From Ancrocorticia sp047602305 (lineage in GTDB: Bacteria > Actinomycetota > Actinomycetes > Actinomycetales > Actinomycetaceae): 64,000 nucleotides of DNA. The DNA is taken from NCBI GenBank assembly GCA_047602305.1, contig JASGHO010000001.1:930001-994000 (forward strand), read 5' to 3'. Shown one piece after another: positions 18,268 to 26,074 of the stretch (position 1 is its first letter; the number at the start of each line of letters is the position of its first letter). A program made the position numbers and the translations under genes. The notes under the pieces are model-generated. The model saw nothing but the letters and a program-made list of their open reading frames with translations. It was not told the DNA's origin and searched no databases.

Positions 18268-18333
18268 GCGATCCTAGCTGGGCGTCACAGCGTTCCGTGT
18301 GCCGTCCACGGCACGGATATCGCTGTGGTGCCC
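18268..18333. repeat. Dispersed palindrome family A, copy 1
   Basis: 66-bp element. It begins GCGATCCTAGCT and has outer arms GGGCGTCACAGCG / CGCTGTGGTGCCC and inner arms around GCCG-TCCA-CGGC. It matches 19753-19818 almost base for base. The two copies are direct repeats bracketing the membrane protein-GntR cassette. Confidence 0.9.
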
Positions 18334-18385
18334 GCGTAGGAATCGGCTACCCCGCACCCTGCCGAGAATCCCCAAAAAAACTTGA

Positions 18386-18399
18386 ATACATTTTTGTAT
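18386..18399. promoter_or_regulatory. Putative GntR (YtrA-type) operator in the cassette promoter
   Basis: ATACA-TTTT-TGTAT palindrome overlapping a possible -35 (TTGAAT, 18383) and 5 bases upstream of a possible -10 (TAGACT, 18405). It is 62 bases before the first gene of a two-gene unit whose second gene is a GntR regulator, which suggests autoregulation. Confidence 0.6.
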
Positions 18400-18461
18400 C
18401 AATTTAGACTAGTACAAACAGAACAATTTCTGCTCAGATTCTCATCCAAAGGAGCAGCGTC

Positions 18462-19403
18462 ATGGAACTTGTCTGGCTCATTCTGTTCGTCATTTTCTTC
18501 TTCCGCTCCCGAGCATTCCGCGCCTGGCCGACGAGTCACCGCGCACATGAAGCAATGTCGATATTGCTTGAGAGCGCGCCTCCTCATACCGATGGAGAAG
18601 CCTCGGCTTTTGCTCACTCGCTTTCACAACGCGACAAACTGTGCGCCTACGTGGCTTCGACAGCGGTGGCGATGGCAGCATTGATCGCATCAATAACAAT
18701 CGACACCATTCCAGAACGGCTCATCATCAGTGCCAGCACCACGTTCGCCATCGGTTTAGTGGTGGTTCTCCAGCTCGCTGCCTCAGCTGTTCATGCCGGA
18801 TGGACTGTCAGAACTCTGCTTTCCAGCCACACAGACAAGACAACAAGAACTCTCGGCTCCTCGCAAGCTGCCATTGCTCGCTCGCGCTGGGTCGGCCTCG
18901 CCGACTATTCCACGAAGAGTGTTCGCGTCTTCTCCTTTCTCACGCTTGGAGTTGCCGTCCTTCTCTTCATCGTCATCATCACCCAGTCGGCCTTTTCTCC
19001 CCTCAGGTCACAGCACTTCGTGAACGCTTGTACTGCCATCGCGGCCTGCGTAATGTTCTGGATCACATCAATGGGTGCAGCTCAGTTCATCATCCGGAGG
19101 CGCACAACAAGCGGCACGCCTTTCGGTATTTTCATCACTGATTTCTACCGCATCGATTCGGTTCAGTCGCTGCTCAACCTGTCGACCGGCGTGACCTTCC
19201 TGTCCATCTTCTTCGCGCTATTACCTTCCGCTTTGGAGACCTCACCAGAATGGAGCTATGGACTTTACATCGTTGGCGCCATAGTGATGATGGGGTTCTT
19301 CACCGCCAACGTCCTGCGGACTTTCAACTCCGAGTCGTTCACCGCGGGCTCCCGCCAACTTCTCGCACACCTCTGGCAAAATCGAGCGGAGGTGACACGA
19401 TGA
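18462..19403 (+). CDS. Multi-pass membrane protein of unknown family
   Basis: 313 residues from ATG 18462 (AAAGGAG upstream). Hydrophobic segments are seen at about residues 2-14, 70-85, 95-115, 160-180, 190-215, 245-262 and 272-292, giving roughly six to seven spans. A soluble stretch with SLSQRDKLCAY precedes the second span, and a basic loop FIIRRRTTSGTPFG lies in the middle. No transporter motif is recognised. The gene overlaps the downstream GntR gene by four bases (ATGA), so the two form one unit. YtrA-type GntR genes usually accompany ABC exporters, but here no ATPase is present. Confidence 0.75.
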   Translation: MELVWLILFVIFFFRSRAFRAWPTSHRAHEAMSILLESAPPHTDGEASAFAHSLSQRDKLCAYVASTAVAMAALIASITIDTIPERLIISASTTFAIGLVVVLQLAASAVHAGWTVRTLLSSHTDKTTRTLGSSQAAIARSRWVGLADYSTKSVRVFSFLTLGVAVLLFIVIITQSAFSPLRSQHFVNACTAIAACVMFWITSMGAAQFIIRRRTTSGTPFGIFITDFYRIDSVQSLLNLSTGVTFLSIFFALLPSALETSPEWSYGLYIVGAIVMMGFFTANVLRTFNSESFTAGSRQLLAHLWQNRAEVTR

Positions 19404-19762
19404 TCACCGTCGATCCGGACAGCCCCATCCCCGTCTACGAGCAGCTGATCGCCGGGATTTTGCACGAGATCGACGACGGCGAACTCAAGCGCGGCGACCG
19501 CCTTCCACCGGTTCGGCGCCTCGCCGGTGATCTCGGGATCGCACCTGGAACCGTGGCTCGAACTTACCAATATCTCGAGGAGCGCGGCGTGCTGAGTACG
19601 CACGGCAGGCGAGGAACGTACGTAAGTGGTGGGCTTGGACCCAAGGATGTCCGGGCCCGTGAGGCCGCCGAAGCCTACCTTCAAGTCATGATCGAGGAGC
19701 TAGGCTTCTCTCGCCGGGAAGCGATTCAGCACCTTACCCGCGCCGCTGAGGCGCGATCCTAA
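19400..19762 (+). CDS. GntR-family regulator, YtrA subfamily
   Basis: 120 residues from ATG 19400, overlapping the membrane gene. The N-terminal winged helix is canonical: PIPVYEQLIAGILHEIDDGELKRGDRLPPVRRLAGDLGIAPGTVARTYQYLEERGVLSTHGRRGTYV. It has only a short helical C-terminus (about 45 residues) for dimerisation, as in YtrA. The last codons (ARS, stop at 19760-19762) lie inside the second 66-bp family A repeat. It probably represses its own operon through the ATACA/TGTAT palindrome at 18386. Confidence 0.93.
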   Translation: MITVDPDSPIPVYEQLIAGILHEIDDGELKRGDRLPPVRRLAGDLGIAPGTVARTYQYLEERGVLSTHGRRGTYVSGGLGPKDVRAREAAEAYLQVMIEELGFSRREAIQHLTRAAEARS

Positions 19763-19818
19763 CTGGGCGTCACAGCGTTCCGTGTGCCGTCTACGGCACG
19801 GATATCGCTGTGACGCCC
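19753..19818. repeat. Dispersed palindrome family A, copy 2
   Basis: Second copy of the 66-bp element at 18268-18333. Outer arms GGGCGTCACAGCG and CGCTGTGACGCCC pair perfectly here. Its first bases encode the last residues and stop codon of the GntR gene, and the hairpin may end the transcript. Confidence 0.9.
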
Positions 19819-19830
19819 TTGAAGGAATCA

Positions 19831-20880
19831 CTAGTTCGGAAGAAGCATTCCCAAGACCGTCAGCGCCACGAACATGAGCGTCCACAGCCCAATGAAAATG
19901 GCGTTCAGCCGCAGATACTGCTTCATCACGGCGGCGAACTCGCGCAGAAAAGCCGAAGGAACGAAGTAGCGCGCTGTCTTTGATCCCACCACGTGGGCAT
20001 TGAGGCCCAGCTCGCGCGTGAGCATCGCCGACCGGAACACGTGGTAACTGTTCGTGGTGACCAGAATTTTGGTGTCCGGGGTGGGCAGCAGTTTCTGGCT
20101 GAACAGCAGGTTTTCGCGGGTGTTGCGCGCCTGGTCCTCCAGGATGATCCGCTCCTGCGGAATACCGTGCTCGCGCAGGTAACGCGCCATCCCTTCGGCT
20201 TCGCTGATTTCCTCGTCCGGTCCCTGGCCGCCACTCGGGATGATGGTCGCTGGAGGGTTCTGCGCGTTGGCGACCTCAATGCCCTTGTCGAGCCGCGCCG
20301 CCAGTAGCGGCGGCACGCGGGTGCCGATGAGACCCGATCCCAGCACCACCACGTAGTCCGCGGTGAGACCCCCGGGCACCTTCCGGTAGAGGAAAGAGGC
20401 AGACAGGTAGACGAAGAAGCAGAACGCCACGTACATGGCCACACCAAAAGCGTAGGCAAAAAACCCGCTGACGAGGTCCGGACTCACGTAGCCTTCGTCC
20501 GCGACTCGCTCCAGCAGCCCCGTAACCAGCGGCAGCGCAAACGGCAGAACCGCAAAGCCAATCCCGAGGATAAGCGAAAGCAGATTCCCCAACGAGCGCT
20601 GCTCCCTACGCACCATCATGACGCCGTTGATCAGCAGGAAGATGGTGAGCACCGGGTATCCGAGAAACGGAGCCGCAACCATGATCGCCAGCGGCAAGAG
20701 CACCCACGGGGTCGGTCCGTTCGCTTCCGAGGAGAGAATAAGTGCGGCGAAAAGTGTAAGAGCCGCCCCGAACAGCAAAAAGATGACGTTGGAGATCCTG
20801 CGGCGTTCCCGAATGAATCTCACGACTCCCACGGCAAGCAGCACCAGCCCCATGCCGAGAATGATGTGTACGGGTTCCAC
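19831..20880 (-). CDS. YdcF/DUF218 family membrane protein
   Basis: 349 residues. The N-terminal half has several membrane spans (residues about 5-20, 32-52, 58-85, 97-120, 135-165). A soluble DUF218 domain follows, starting DYVVVLGSGLIGTRVPPLLAARLDKGIE and continuing IPSGGQGPDEEISEAEGMARYLREHGIP, EDQARNTRENL and VTTNSYHVFRSAMLTRELGL. A further span is at the C-terminus. Related SanA/ElyC/YdcF proteins act in envelope homeostasis and lipid-carrier metabolism. The start is GTG at 20880 behind GAGGAGGAG. It converges on the GntR cassette. Confidence 0.9.
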   Translation of the reverse strand: MEPVHIILGMGLVLLAVGVVRFIRERRRISNVIFLLFGAALTLFAALILSSEANGPTPWVLLPLAIMVAAPFLGYPVLTIFLLINGVMMVRREQRSLGNLLSLILGIGFAVLPFALPLVTGLLERVADEGYVSPDLVSGFFAYAFGVAMYVAFCFFVYLSASFLYRKVPGGLTADYVVVLGSGLIGTRVPPLLAARLDKGIEVANAQNPPATIIPSGGQGPDEEISEAEGMARYLREHGIPQERIILEDQARNTRENLLFSQKLLPTPDTKILVTTNSYHVFRSAMLTRELGLNAHVVGSKTARYFVPSAFLREFAAVMKQYLRLNAIFIGLWTLMFVALTVLGMLLPN

Positions 20881-20969
20881 TATTTCTCCTCCTCGCAGAC
20901 GCTTCCACGGCGTCCGGCCAGTCTAGATGATGGAGTCCGCGACTCTCGACGTGGGAGCCATCAGAATCC

Positions 20970-21028
20970 ATCTCCGTCATCCCGCTACCTGTGTACCTAT
21001 GCCACATGAGGTGCGGGATTCCGGAGAT
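20970..21028. repeat. Dispersed palindrome family B, copy 2
   Basis: ATCTCCGTCATCCCGC on the left and GCGGGATTCCGGAGAT on the right enclose GTGTACCTATGCCACA. It matches copy 1 (9845-9903) in arms, loop motif and flanking AATCC. It lies 6 bases beyond the 3' end of pdxR. Confidence 0.85.
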
Positions 21029-21033
21029 CTTTT

Positions 21034-22560
21034 TCAAGCACCCTCGTGTCCATCTGCTCGAAATCCCTCGCCCACCACCTCCGCGATGGTCCACAGCGCC
21101 GCCTCCAACTCGGAGCCCGCGACCTGGCCGTACGAGAAGACGATCCCACCTTCCGCGCCGCCACTCCAGTAGCTACTGAGCGAACCTACGGATACCCCGC
21201 GCTGTTCACAACCGACGACGACGTCCCGCTCCAACTCCCGAGCCAACCGCACGATCGCCGTTGATTCGGCGTGGAGTTGAACATCAAGAGATGCCAGAAT
21301 GTCGCGAACCGTAGCCTTTCTTCTGGCCAGATCTCGCCGGTGCCGGACGATCTGGCGGCGCAGGCCGCCGTGGCCCAAGTAGGTGGCGACAGCTCTTTGG
21401 GCGATGGCGGATGGGGTGAGGCCAAGATCTTGTCGCAGGTCAAGAAGCGGCTGTTGTAAGTTCGGGGCAAGGATGAGGTATCCGAGCCGCACCTCGTTGG
21501 TCAACACCCGGTTGAAGGTGCCAAGATGGGCGACGCGATCGGGCGCCAGCTCCCACAGCGACGGCATGAGCGGGCCGGTATGGCGGTCTTGCGAGTCAAG
21601 ATCATCCTCAATCACGAGCACCCCACGATGCTCCGCAGCCCTGATCAAATCTAGCCGCTGACCTGCGGGCATACTTCCGCCCAGCGGGTAGAGCCGGTTG
21701 GGAGTAACGACGGCGGCGCCTGCTTCCGCTGGTATCTCGCGCCCCATGGCAAGCATCTGCAAACCCGAGCGCCGAATGACGCCGCGCAAGCCCGGGTAGC
21801 CCGGTTCCTCCACCGCGAGCGCGGGGCGAAATCCCAGCTCCGGTAAGCAGCCCAGCAAGGTGAAGAGGCCGTCCCTCGCGCCCGCTGTGACGATGATCGA
21901 TCCGGGATCCACCGTCATGGCGCGGGTGAGGCGAAGGTGTTCGGCGATGGCTTCACGGAGTTGACGATCGCCACGAGTGTCAATGACCCCCTCATTCTGC
22001 GCTCCGGCAGCACTACGCCAGGCTTCCCTCCAGGCAGAATCTTCCCCGACGTTCTCGTTCGTTATTCCCGGTCGTAGGTCGATGATTCGCACCGATGCCG
22101 AAACATTCGGGCCGCCAAGTGCGGAAGCGAAAGCGCCTCCGCGTTCAGCGCGAGAATCTTGTATCGCCGGATTATTTCTCGTTGTGTGAGCATTCGCCCG
22201 GACTTCGCCCTCATTTTCACCGGATGTACCGGATGCTCCCTTGACCCTGGCACGCGACTCGTTCGCAACCATTGGGCTGTCTTCCCCGACGGAGCGAATG
22301 AAGGATATTTTCCTGGCTTCCAGAGCGTCGGGATGCACGTAGGTGGCACCTTTGGCGCGAGTCACGAGGTACCCCTCAGCCACAAGCTGGTCGTAGGCAG
22401 CAACGGCGCTACCTCGGGAAACACCAAGAGTCTGGGCAAGGACTCGCGACGAGGGCATCCGATCATATGCGCGCATGACACCCTCGGCTATCAGACCACG
22501 AAAGTGGGCGGCAATCTGGGCAGGGAGGGGAACACCGGACTCGCGGTCAAGCTCGAACAT
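21034..22560 (-). CDS. pdxR: MocR-type regulator PdxR with altered aminotransferase site
   Basis: 508 residues. Residues 1-75 are a GntR winged helix (VPLPAQIAAHFRGLIAEGVMRAYDRMPSSRVLAQTLGVSRGSAVAAYDQLVAEGYLVTR). A roughly 95-residue low-complexity linker follows, then a fold-type I aminotransferase-like domain. It is divergent from pdxS-pdxT, which fits an activator of pyridoxal-phosphate synthesis. The Schiff-base region, normally S-K, reads GTFNRVLTNEVRLGYL here, so the PLP lysine appears to be Arg. The EDDLDSQDR segment also deviates from the usual EDDYDSEFR. It may bind PLP non-covalently or have lost sensing. Confidence 0.88.
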   Translation of the reverse strand: MFELDRESGVPLPAQIAAHFRGLIAEGVMRAYDRMPSSRVLAQTLGVSRGSAVAAYDQLVAEGYLVTRAKGATYVHPDALEARKISFIRSVGEDSPMVANESRARVKGASGTSGENEGEVRANAHTTRNNPAIQDSRAERGGAFASALGGPNVSASVRIIDLRPGITNENVGEDSAWREAWRSAAGAQNEGVIDTRGDRQLREAIAEHLRLTRAMTVDPGSIIVTAGARDGLFTLLGCLPELGFRPALAVEEPGYPGLRGVIRRSGLQMLAMGREIPAEAGAAVVTPNRLYPLGGSMPAGQRLDLIRAAEHRGVLVIEDDLDSQDRHTGPLMPSLWELAPDRVAHLGTFNRVLTNEVRLGYLILAPNLQQPLLDLRQDLGLTPSAIAQRAVATYLGHGGLRRQIVRHRRDLARRKATVRDILASLDVQLHAESTAIVRLARELERDVVVGCEQRGVSVGSLSSYWSGGAEGGIVFSYGQVAGSELEAALWTIAEVVGEGFRADGHEGA

Positions 22561-22574
22561 ACAGACACTCTAGC

Positions 22575-22623
22575 AACTGGACCATTAGAAGTGCCTTCAA
22601 CTGGCTCTACCAATGGTCCAGTT
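22575..22623. promoter_or_regulatory. Putative PdxR operator between pdxR and pdxS
   Basis: Perfect 12-bp inverted repeat AACTGGACCATT (22575-22586) and AATGGTCCAGTT (22612-22623), with a partial copy AACTGGCTCTACC between the arms. It begins 15 bases from the pdxR start, as expected for a MocR regulator controlling both directions. Confidence 0.75.
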
Positions 22624-22740
22624 TGTGCGAGAACCTTGTCTGCGTCGGCAATCACCGGCTGGCCTGCGCTAAGTCAGTCCCGCCCCGCCGCCGTCCTATC
22701 TGCTCAACCCGCCGCCCGAGCGGCCCATCAAAGGATCACT

Positions 22741-23622
22741 ATGGCCATTGCTGCAACTCGCGTCAACACCGGACTCGCCCAGATGCTCAAGGGCGGCGTC
22801 ATCATGGATGTCGTCACCGCCGAGCAGGCGCGCATCGCCGAGGAGGCCGGCGCTGTTGCCGTCATGGCGCTGGAGCGCGTGCCCGCGGACATCCGCGCCC
22901 AGGGCGGCGTGGCCCGCATGAGCGACCCGGACCTCATCGACGAGATTATTGAGGCCGTCTCGATTCCGGTCATGGCCAAGGCGCGCATCGGCCACTTCGT
23001 CGAGGCCCAGATCTTGGAAGCGCTTGGCGTGGACTACATCGACGAGTCCGAAGTACTCTCCCCCGCCGACTACGTCCACCACATCAACAAGCAGAACTTC
23101 AAGGTGCCCTTCGTCTGCGGCGCCACCAACCTCGGCGAGGCGCTGCGCCGCATCACCGAAGGCGCGGCCATGATCCGCTCCAAGGGCGAGGCCGGCACCG
23201 GCGACGTCTCCCAGGCCATCACCCACATCCGCACCATCAAGTCCGAGATCGCCAAGTTGGCTGCGTTGAACGACGACGAGCTGTTCGTCGAGGCCAAGAA
23301 CCTCCAGGCCCCGTACGAGCTGGTCAAGCAGGTGGCGGAGACCGGCGAGCTGCCCGTCGTCCTCTTCGTAGCTGGCGGTATCGCCACCCCTGCGGACGCC
23401 GCACTAGTGCGTCAGCTCGGGGCCGACGGCGTCTTCGTGGGCTCAGGCATCTTCAAGTCCGGTAACCCGGCGGCCCGCGCCAAGGCGATCGTTGAGGCGA
23501 CCACTCACTTCGACAACCCGGCCGAGATTGCGCGAGTCTCGCGCGGCCTGGGTGAGGCCATGGTAGGCATCAACGTAGCTGACCTTCCCGCCCCGCATCG
23601 CCTCGCCGAGCGCGGCTGGTGA
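22741..23622 (+). CDS. pdxS: Pyridoxal 5'-phosphate synthase lyase subunit
   Basis: 293 residues. Synthase subunit that makes PLP from ribose 5-phosphate, glyceraldehyde 3-phosphate and ammonia supplied by PdxT. The barrel strands MKGGVIMDV-like (LKGGVIMDVV), VMALERVPADIRAQGGVARMSDP, VMAKARIGHFVEAQ and DGVFVGSGIFKS are textbook. ATG at 22741 follows CAAAGGATC. It overlaps pdxT by four bases, so the two subunits are made together. Confidence 0.98.
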   Translation: MAIAATRVNTGLAQMLKGGVIMDVVTAEQARIAEEAGAVAVMALERVPADIRAQGGVARMSDPDLIDEIIEAVSIPVMAKARIGHFVEAQILEALGVDYIDESEVLSPADYVHHINKQNFKVPFVCGATNLGEALRRITEGAAMIRSKGEAGTGDVSQAITHIRTIKSEIAKLAALNDDELFVEAKNLQAPYELVKQVAETGELPVVLFVAGGIATPADAALVRQLGADGVFVGSGIFKSGNPAARAKAIVEATTHFDNPAEIARVSRGLGEAMVGINVADLPAPHRLAERGW

Positions 23623-24203
23623 GTATGAGAGTCGGAGTGCTAGCGCTCCAGGGTGCGGTGGCCGAGCACGTCGCGATTCTGGAAGGGCTCGGAGCGCATG
23701 TCAGCCTGGTCCGCACCGCCGACGACCTGGACGCCGTGGACGGGCTCGTCATCCCCGGTGGCGAGAGCACCGCCATGGCGCGCCTCGCCGCCGGTACCGG
23801 GCTTTTCGCCGCTATTCGTCTGCGGATCGACGACGGCACACTGGCCGTATTCGGCACCTGCGCCGGGCTCATTCTTCTTGCCGACGACGTCGACCCGGCG
23901 GGCTCGCTCGTCGATCACATCGGCGGACTGCCGGTTAGCGTTACCCGCAACGGCTTCGGCAACCAGCTCGCTTCCTTCGAGGCGGAGTTGGATCTCGCAG
24001 ACTCAACCACAAGTGAGACCCTGCGCGCGGCGTTCATCCGCGCACCGCGCATCACCGAGGTGGGCAAGGACGTCCGGGTGCTGGCTAGCTACGAAGGGGA
24101 GGCCGTCGTCGTCGAATACGGGAAGCTGATAGCCGCAACCTGCCACCCGGAAATTTCTGGCGACGCAACCCTGCACGCGAGGTTCCTCGACCTCGTGCCG
24201 TAA
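23619..24203 (+). CDS. pdxT: Pyridoxal 5'-phosphate synthase glutaminase subunit
   Basis: 194 residues. Glutaminase that hydrolyses glutamine and channels ammonia to PdxS. The oxyanion strand PGGESTAM, the nucleophile Cys in FGTCAGLILLA and the His-Glu pair in ATCHPEISGD are all present. The start is GTG 23619, giving a GTGA overlap with the pdxS stop; ATG at 23625 is also possible. A 13-bp hairpin downstream ends the operon. Confidence 0.97.
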   Translation: MSMRVGVLALQGAVAEHVAILEGLGAHVSLVRTADDLDAVDGLVIPGGESTAMARLAAGTGLFAAIRLRIDDGTLAVFGTCAGLILLADDVDPAGSLVDHIGGLPVSVTRNGFGNQLASFEAELDLADSTTSETLRAAFIRAPRITEVGKDVRVLASYEGEAVVVEYGKLIAATCHPEISGDATLHARFLDLVP

Positions 24204-24221
24204 ACAATTGGCTCAATAGGC

Positions 24222-24262
24222 GACACGGCTCCGGTTGACACAATGTCACCCGGAGCCGTGTC
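24222..24262. terminator. Terminator between pdxT and the VOC gene
   Basis: Perfect 13-bp stem GACACGGCTCCGG / CCGGAGCCGTGTC with a 15-base loop, followed by CTTTAAC. It sits between two convergent genes and may serve both. Confidence 0.8.
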
Positions 24263-24300
24263 CTTTAACAACTGCCTTTGCGCGGCGAAGGTGCCGGGCC

Positions 24301-25233
24301 TCAGAACTCGGCGATGACGATCTTCTTCATCGCCATGAGCTTGCCGTGCGCGCCGGGCCTCCGCATCAGTTCACCGATACTAGCGGGGACAATCTGCCAG
24401 CTGACACCCACATCATCAATGAGCCAGCCGCACTGCTCCGCCTCGGGTACTGCCGACAGGGCGTCCCAGTAGTGGTCGATCTCGGCTTGGTCGTCGCAAC
24501 GGACTTCGAGCGAAATGCCGTGGTTGAAGGACTCGGGCTGCTCGTTGCCGGAGTCGGCGGCAACGAACCATTGGCCGGCGAGCGTGAGGTCGGCATGCAT
24601 GATGTGCTCCTCCGTCACAGGCCCCATCGCGACCGGATACGTGTAGATACTGCCCCACGCGGAGTTTGGGAAGATCGAGAGGTAGCGGTCAATGGTCTCG
24701 CGGCACTTGTTCTGAGCCTCGGCGCCAAAGAGGAACGCGGGCATGATGAACGGACGCGGATCCCCTTCAGGATCTGTGAGGATGAGCTGCCAGGACACCC
24801 CGTAGCGGTCCTCGACCCAACCGTAGTACGGGCTGAAGTCGTACTCCTGGAGCTCCATGAGGGCCTTGCCGCCGTCGATCAGCCGGCTGTAGGCGTGGTC
24901 AAGAGCGTCGCGCGCGGCCTGAGCGGCTTCCTTGGATGCGGGATCGATGCCAGCAGCCCGGGCGAAAATCAGCGGATCGAAGTTGACCATGAAGGAAATG
25001 GATGGATTCGGACGGAACTCCGGCCCCGCGTTAATAAGGACGAACTCAAAATCCTGGATGCTGAGGGAAACCGTGAGGGGCGCACCCGCCAGCTCCTGTT
25101 GGAAGTCGGGCAGATTCTCAGTGGGGTAACTGCTCGTCACTTTGCTGGTCGTGTTGGGGAAAACCTGGGTGTAGAACTCGCCCGCCTCGGCCGCGTTCTT
25201 GTTGAACCAGATGTTGGGAACAATCTTCTGCAT
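24301..25233 (-). CDS. VOC/PhnB-like two-domain protein
   Basis: 310 residues made of two PhnB-type glyoxalase-fold domains (residues about 1-160 and 170-310). Each has the strand-helix opening (IVPNIWFNKNAAEAGEFYTQVFPN) and the paired motif VSWQLILTDPEG / VSWQIVPASIGEL. The family is often mislabelled as a ubiquinone methyltransferase. These proteins bind metals and small molecules, and the substrate is unknown. ATG at 25233 follows AAGAAGGTGTCC. It converges on pdxT. Confidence 0.88.
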   Translation of the reverse strand: MQKIVPNIWFNKNAAEAGEFYTQVFPNTTSKVTSSYPTENLPDFQQELAGAPLTVSLSIQDFEFVLINAGPEFRPNPSISFMVNFDPLIFARAAGIDPASKEAAQAARDALDHAYSRLIDGGKALMELQEYDFSPYYGWVEDRYGVSWQLILTDPEGDPRPFIMPAFLFGAEAQNKCRETIDRYLSIFPNSAWGSIYTYPVAMGPVTEEHIMHADLTLAGQWFVAADSGNEQPESFNHGISLEVRCDDQAEIDHYWDALSAVPEAEQCGWLIDDVGVSWQIVPASIGELMRRPGAHGKLMAMKKIVIAEF

Positions 25234-25399
25234 AGGACACCTTCTTTACTCCGGGACTGTCGCGAGGTTCGGATCCACACCTAGGTACCCACGTGTCGAA
25301 TACTCCATACTCTCGAGTCTTCCAACAAAGCTGGTCAGCCAGGTGATGCGTATCACCTGAGTGCAAGACTATGCGGAACTGCTCCAGAAAACGAGACCC

Positions 25400-25740
25400 T
25401 GGCGCAGCACGTTCGTGCAGGTATGGGCTCCATTCTCTGCACGAAAATCGCTGGCACGAGCATACGCCCGCCAGTCGTCATGCCTCATGTCAATATGCCC
25501 ACGAAATGGGTTTCGATGCCTCATCTGGTTTTGCCCGCGAAAGTGGTTGGTGTTCTGGATGTTGGGGTTAGCTAGCTTGTCTGATTCCTTGGCTGGTGGT
25601 GGGGGGCTCGCGCTGGCCTGGACCTGCTCGGCCAGGGCGAGGGTGGAGTGTTGGGTTTGGATGGTGTGGATCTGGCGGGTGAGCTGGGCGGGATTGAGTG
25701 AGTCGCGGTAGGCACTCAGTTTGATCACCGCGCCGGGCGT
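25400..25740 (-). pseudogene. Probable insertion-sequence remnant (transposase 3' end)
   Basis: The minus strand from about 25740 to 25570 encodes KLSAYRDSLNPAQLTRQIHTIQTQHSTLALAEQ, resembling the C-terminal helix of DDE/integrase-core transposases. The start of any such gene is missing. Beyond it lie direct repeats of about 31 bp (25480-25510 and 25516-25546, both opening ATGCCTCAT and containing TGCCC.CGAAA). A weaker third copy near 25425 has the pattern of subterminal transposase-binding repeats. Its position beside tRNA-Asn suits a mobile-element scar. The reading frame runs on through the tRNA antisense strand, so only the inner part is meaningful. Confidence 0.45.
25480..25546. repeat. 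Pair of 31-bp direct repeats
   Basis: Copy 1 at 25480-25510 opens ATGCCTCATGTCAATATGCC. Copy 2 at 25516-25546 opens ATGCCTCATCTGGTTTTGCC. Both continue C.CGAAA.TGG with a 36-base period. They look like element-end repeats of the adjacent IS remnant. Confidence 0.7.
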
Positions 25741-25766
25741 GGTGTAATATCGCGGGGCAGCGTTAA

Positions 25767-25841
25767 TCCCGCGTAGCTCAATGGCAGAGCATTCGACTGT
25801 TAATCGAACGGTTGTTGGTTCGAGTCCAACCGCGGGAGCCA
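25767..25841 (+). tRNA. tRNA-Asn (GTT)
   Basis: 75 nt including an encoded CCA. Acceptor TCCCGCG pairs with CGCGGGA. The D arm is GCTC-AATGGCA-GAGC. The anticodon arm TTCGA-CTGTTAA-TCGAA has anticodon GTT. The T arm is GTTGG-TTCGAGT-CCAAC. A hairpin with a T-run follows at once. Confidence 0.98.
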
Positions 25842-25843
25842 AC

Positions 25844-25873
25844 AAAGGCCCGGAAGCAATTCCGGGCCTTTTT
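25844..25873 (+). terminator. Rho-independent terminator of tRNA-Asn
   Basis: AAAGGCCCGGAA-GCAA-TTCCGGGCCTTT followed by TT, a 12-bp perfect stem with a tetraloop and T-tract, starting three bases after the tRNA CCA. Confidence 0.95.
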
Positions 25874-25960
25874 CGTACTCGGTATACCTCGGGCCCTTGT
25901 TTCAGGGTTACAGGTCAAGACGTGGTGTCTATGGGTTACATGCGGGCTATAGGCCAAACG

Positions 25961-26039
25961 AAGGAGTGATAGCGCGGCAAAGAAATGATGCCGCGGGCAC
26001 CGTCGTAGCTATCACTCGTTAACCGGGCTATCACTCCTT
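25961..26039. repeat. Nested palindromes with alternative partners
   Basis: AAGGAGTGATAGC (25961-25973) is fully complementary to GCTATCACTCCTT (26027-26039) and nearly so to GCTATCACTCGTT just before it (26008-26020). CGCGGCA / TGCCGCG form an inner stem. The region 25874-26263 contains no credible gene. Confidence 0.7.
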
Positions 26040-26074
26040 TGCAGGAGAGTGGGCCAAGCCGTCATCGGCCCATT

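Noticed and set aside
25369..25845. 158-codon minus-strand frame running across the tRNA-Asn
   Set aside because: Its N-terminus (LAPAVGLEPTTVRLTVECSAIELRG) is the well-known false translation of a tRNA antisense strand. Only the inner transposase-like part was kept as a pseudogene.
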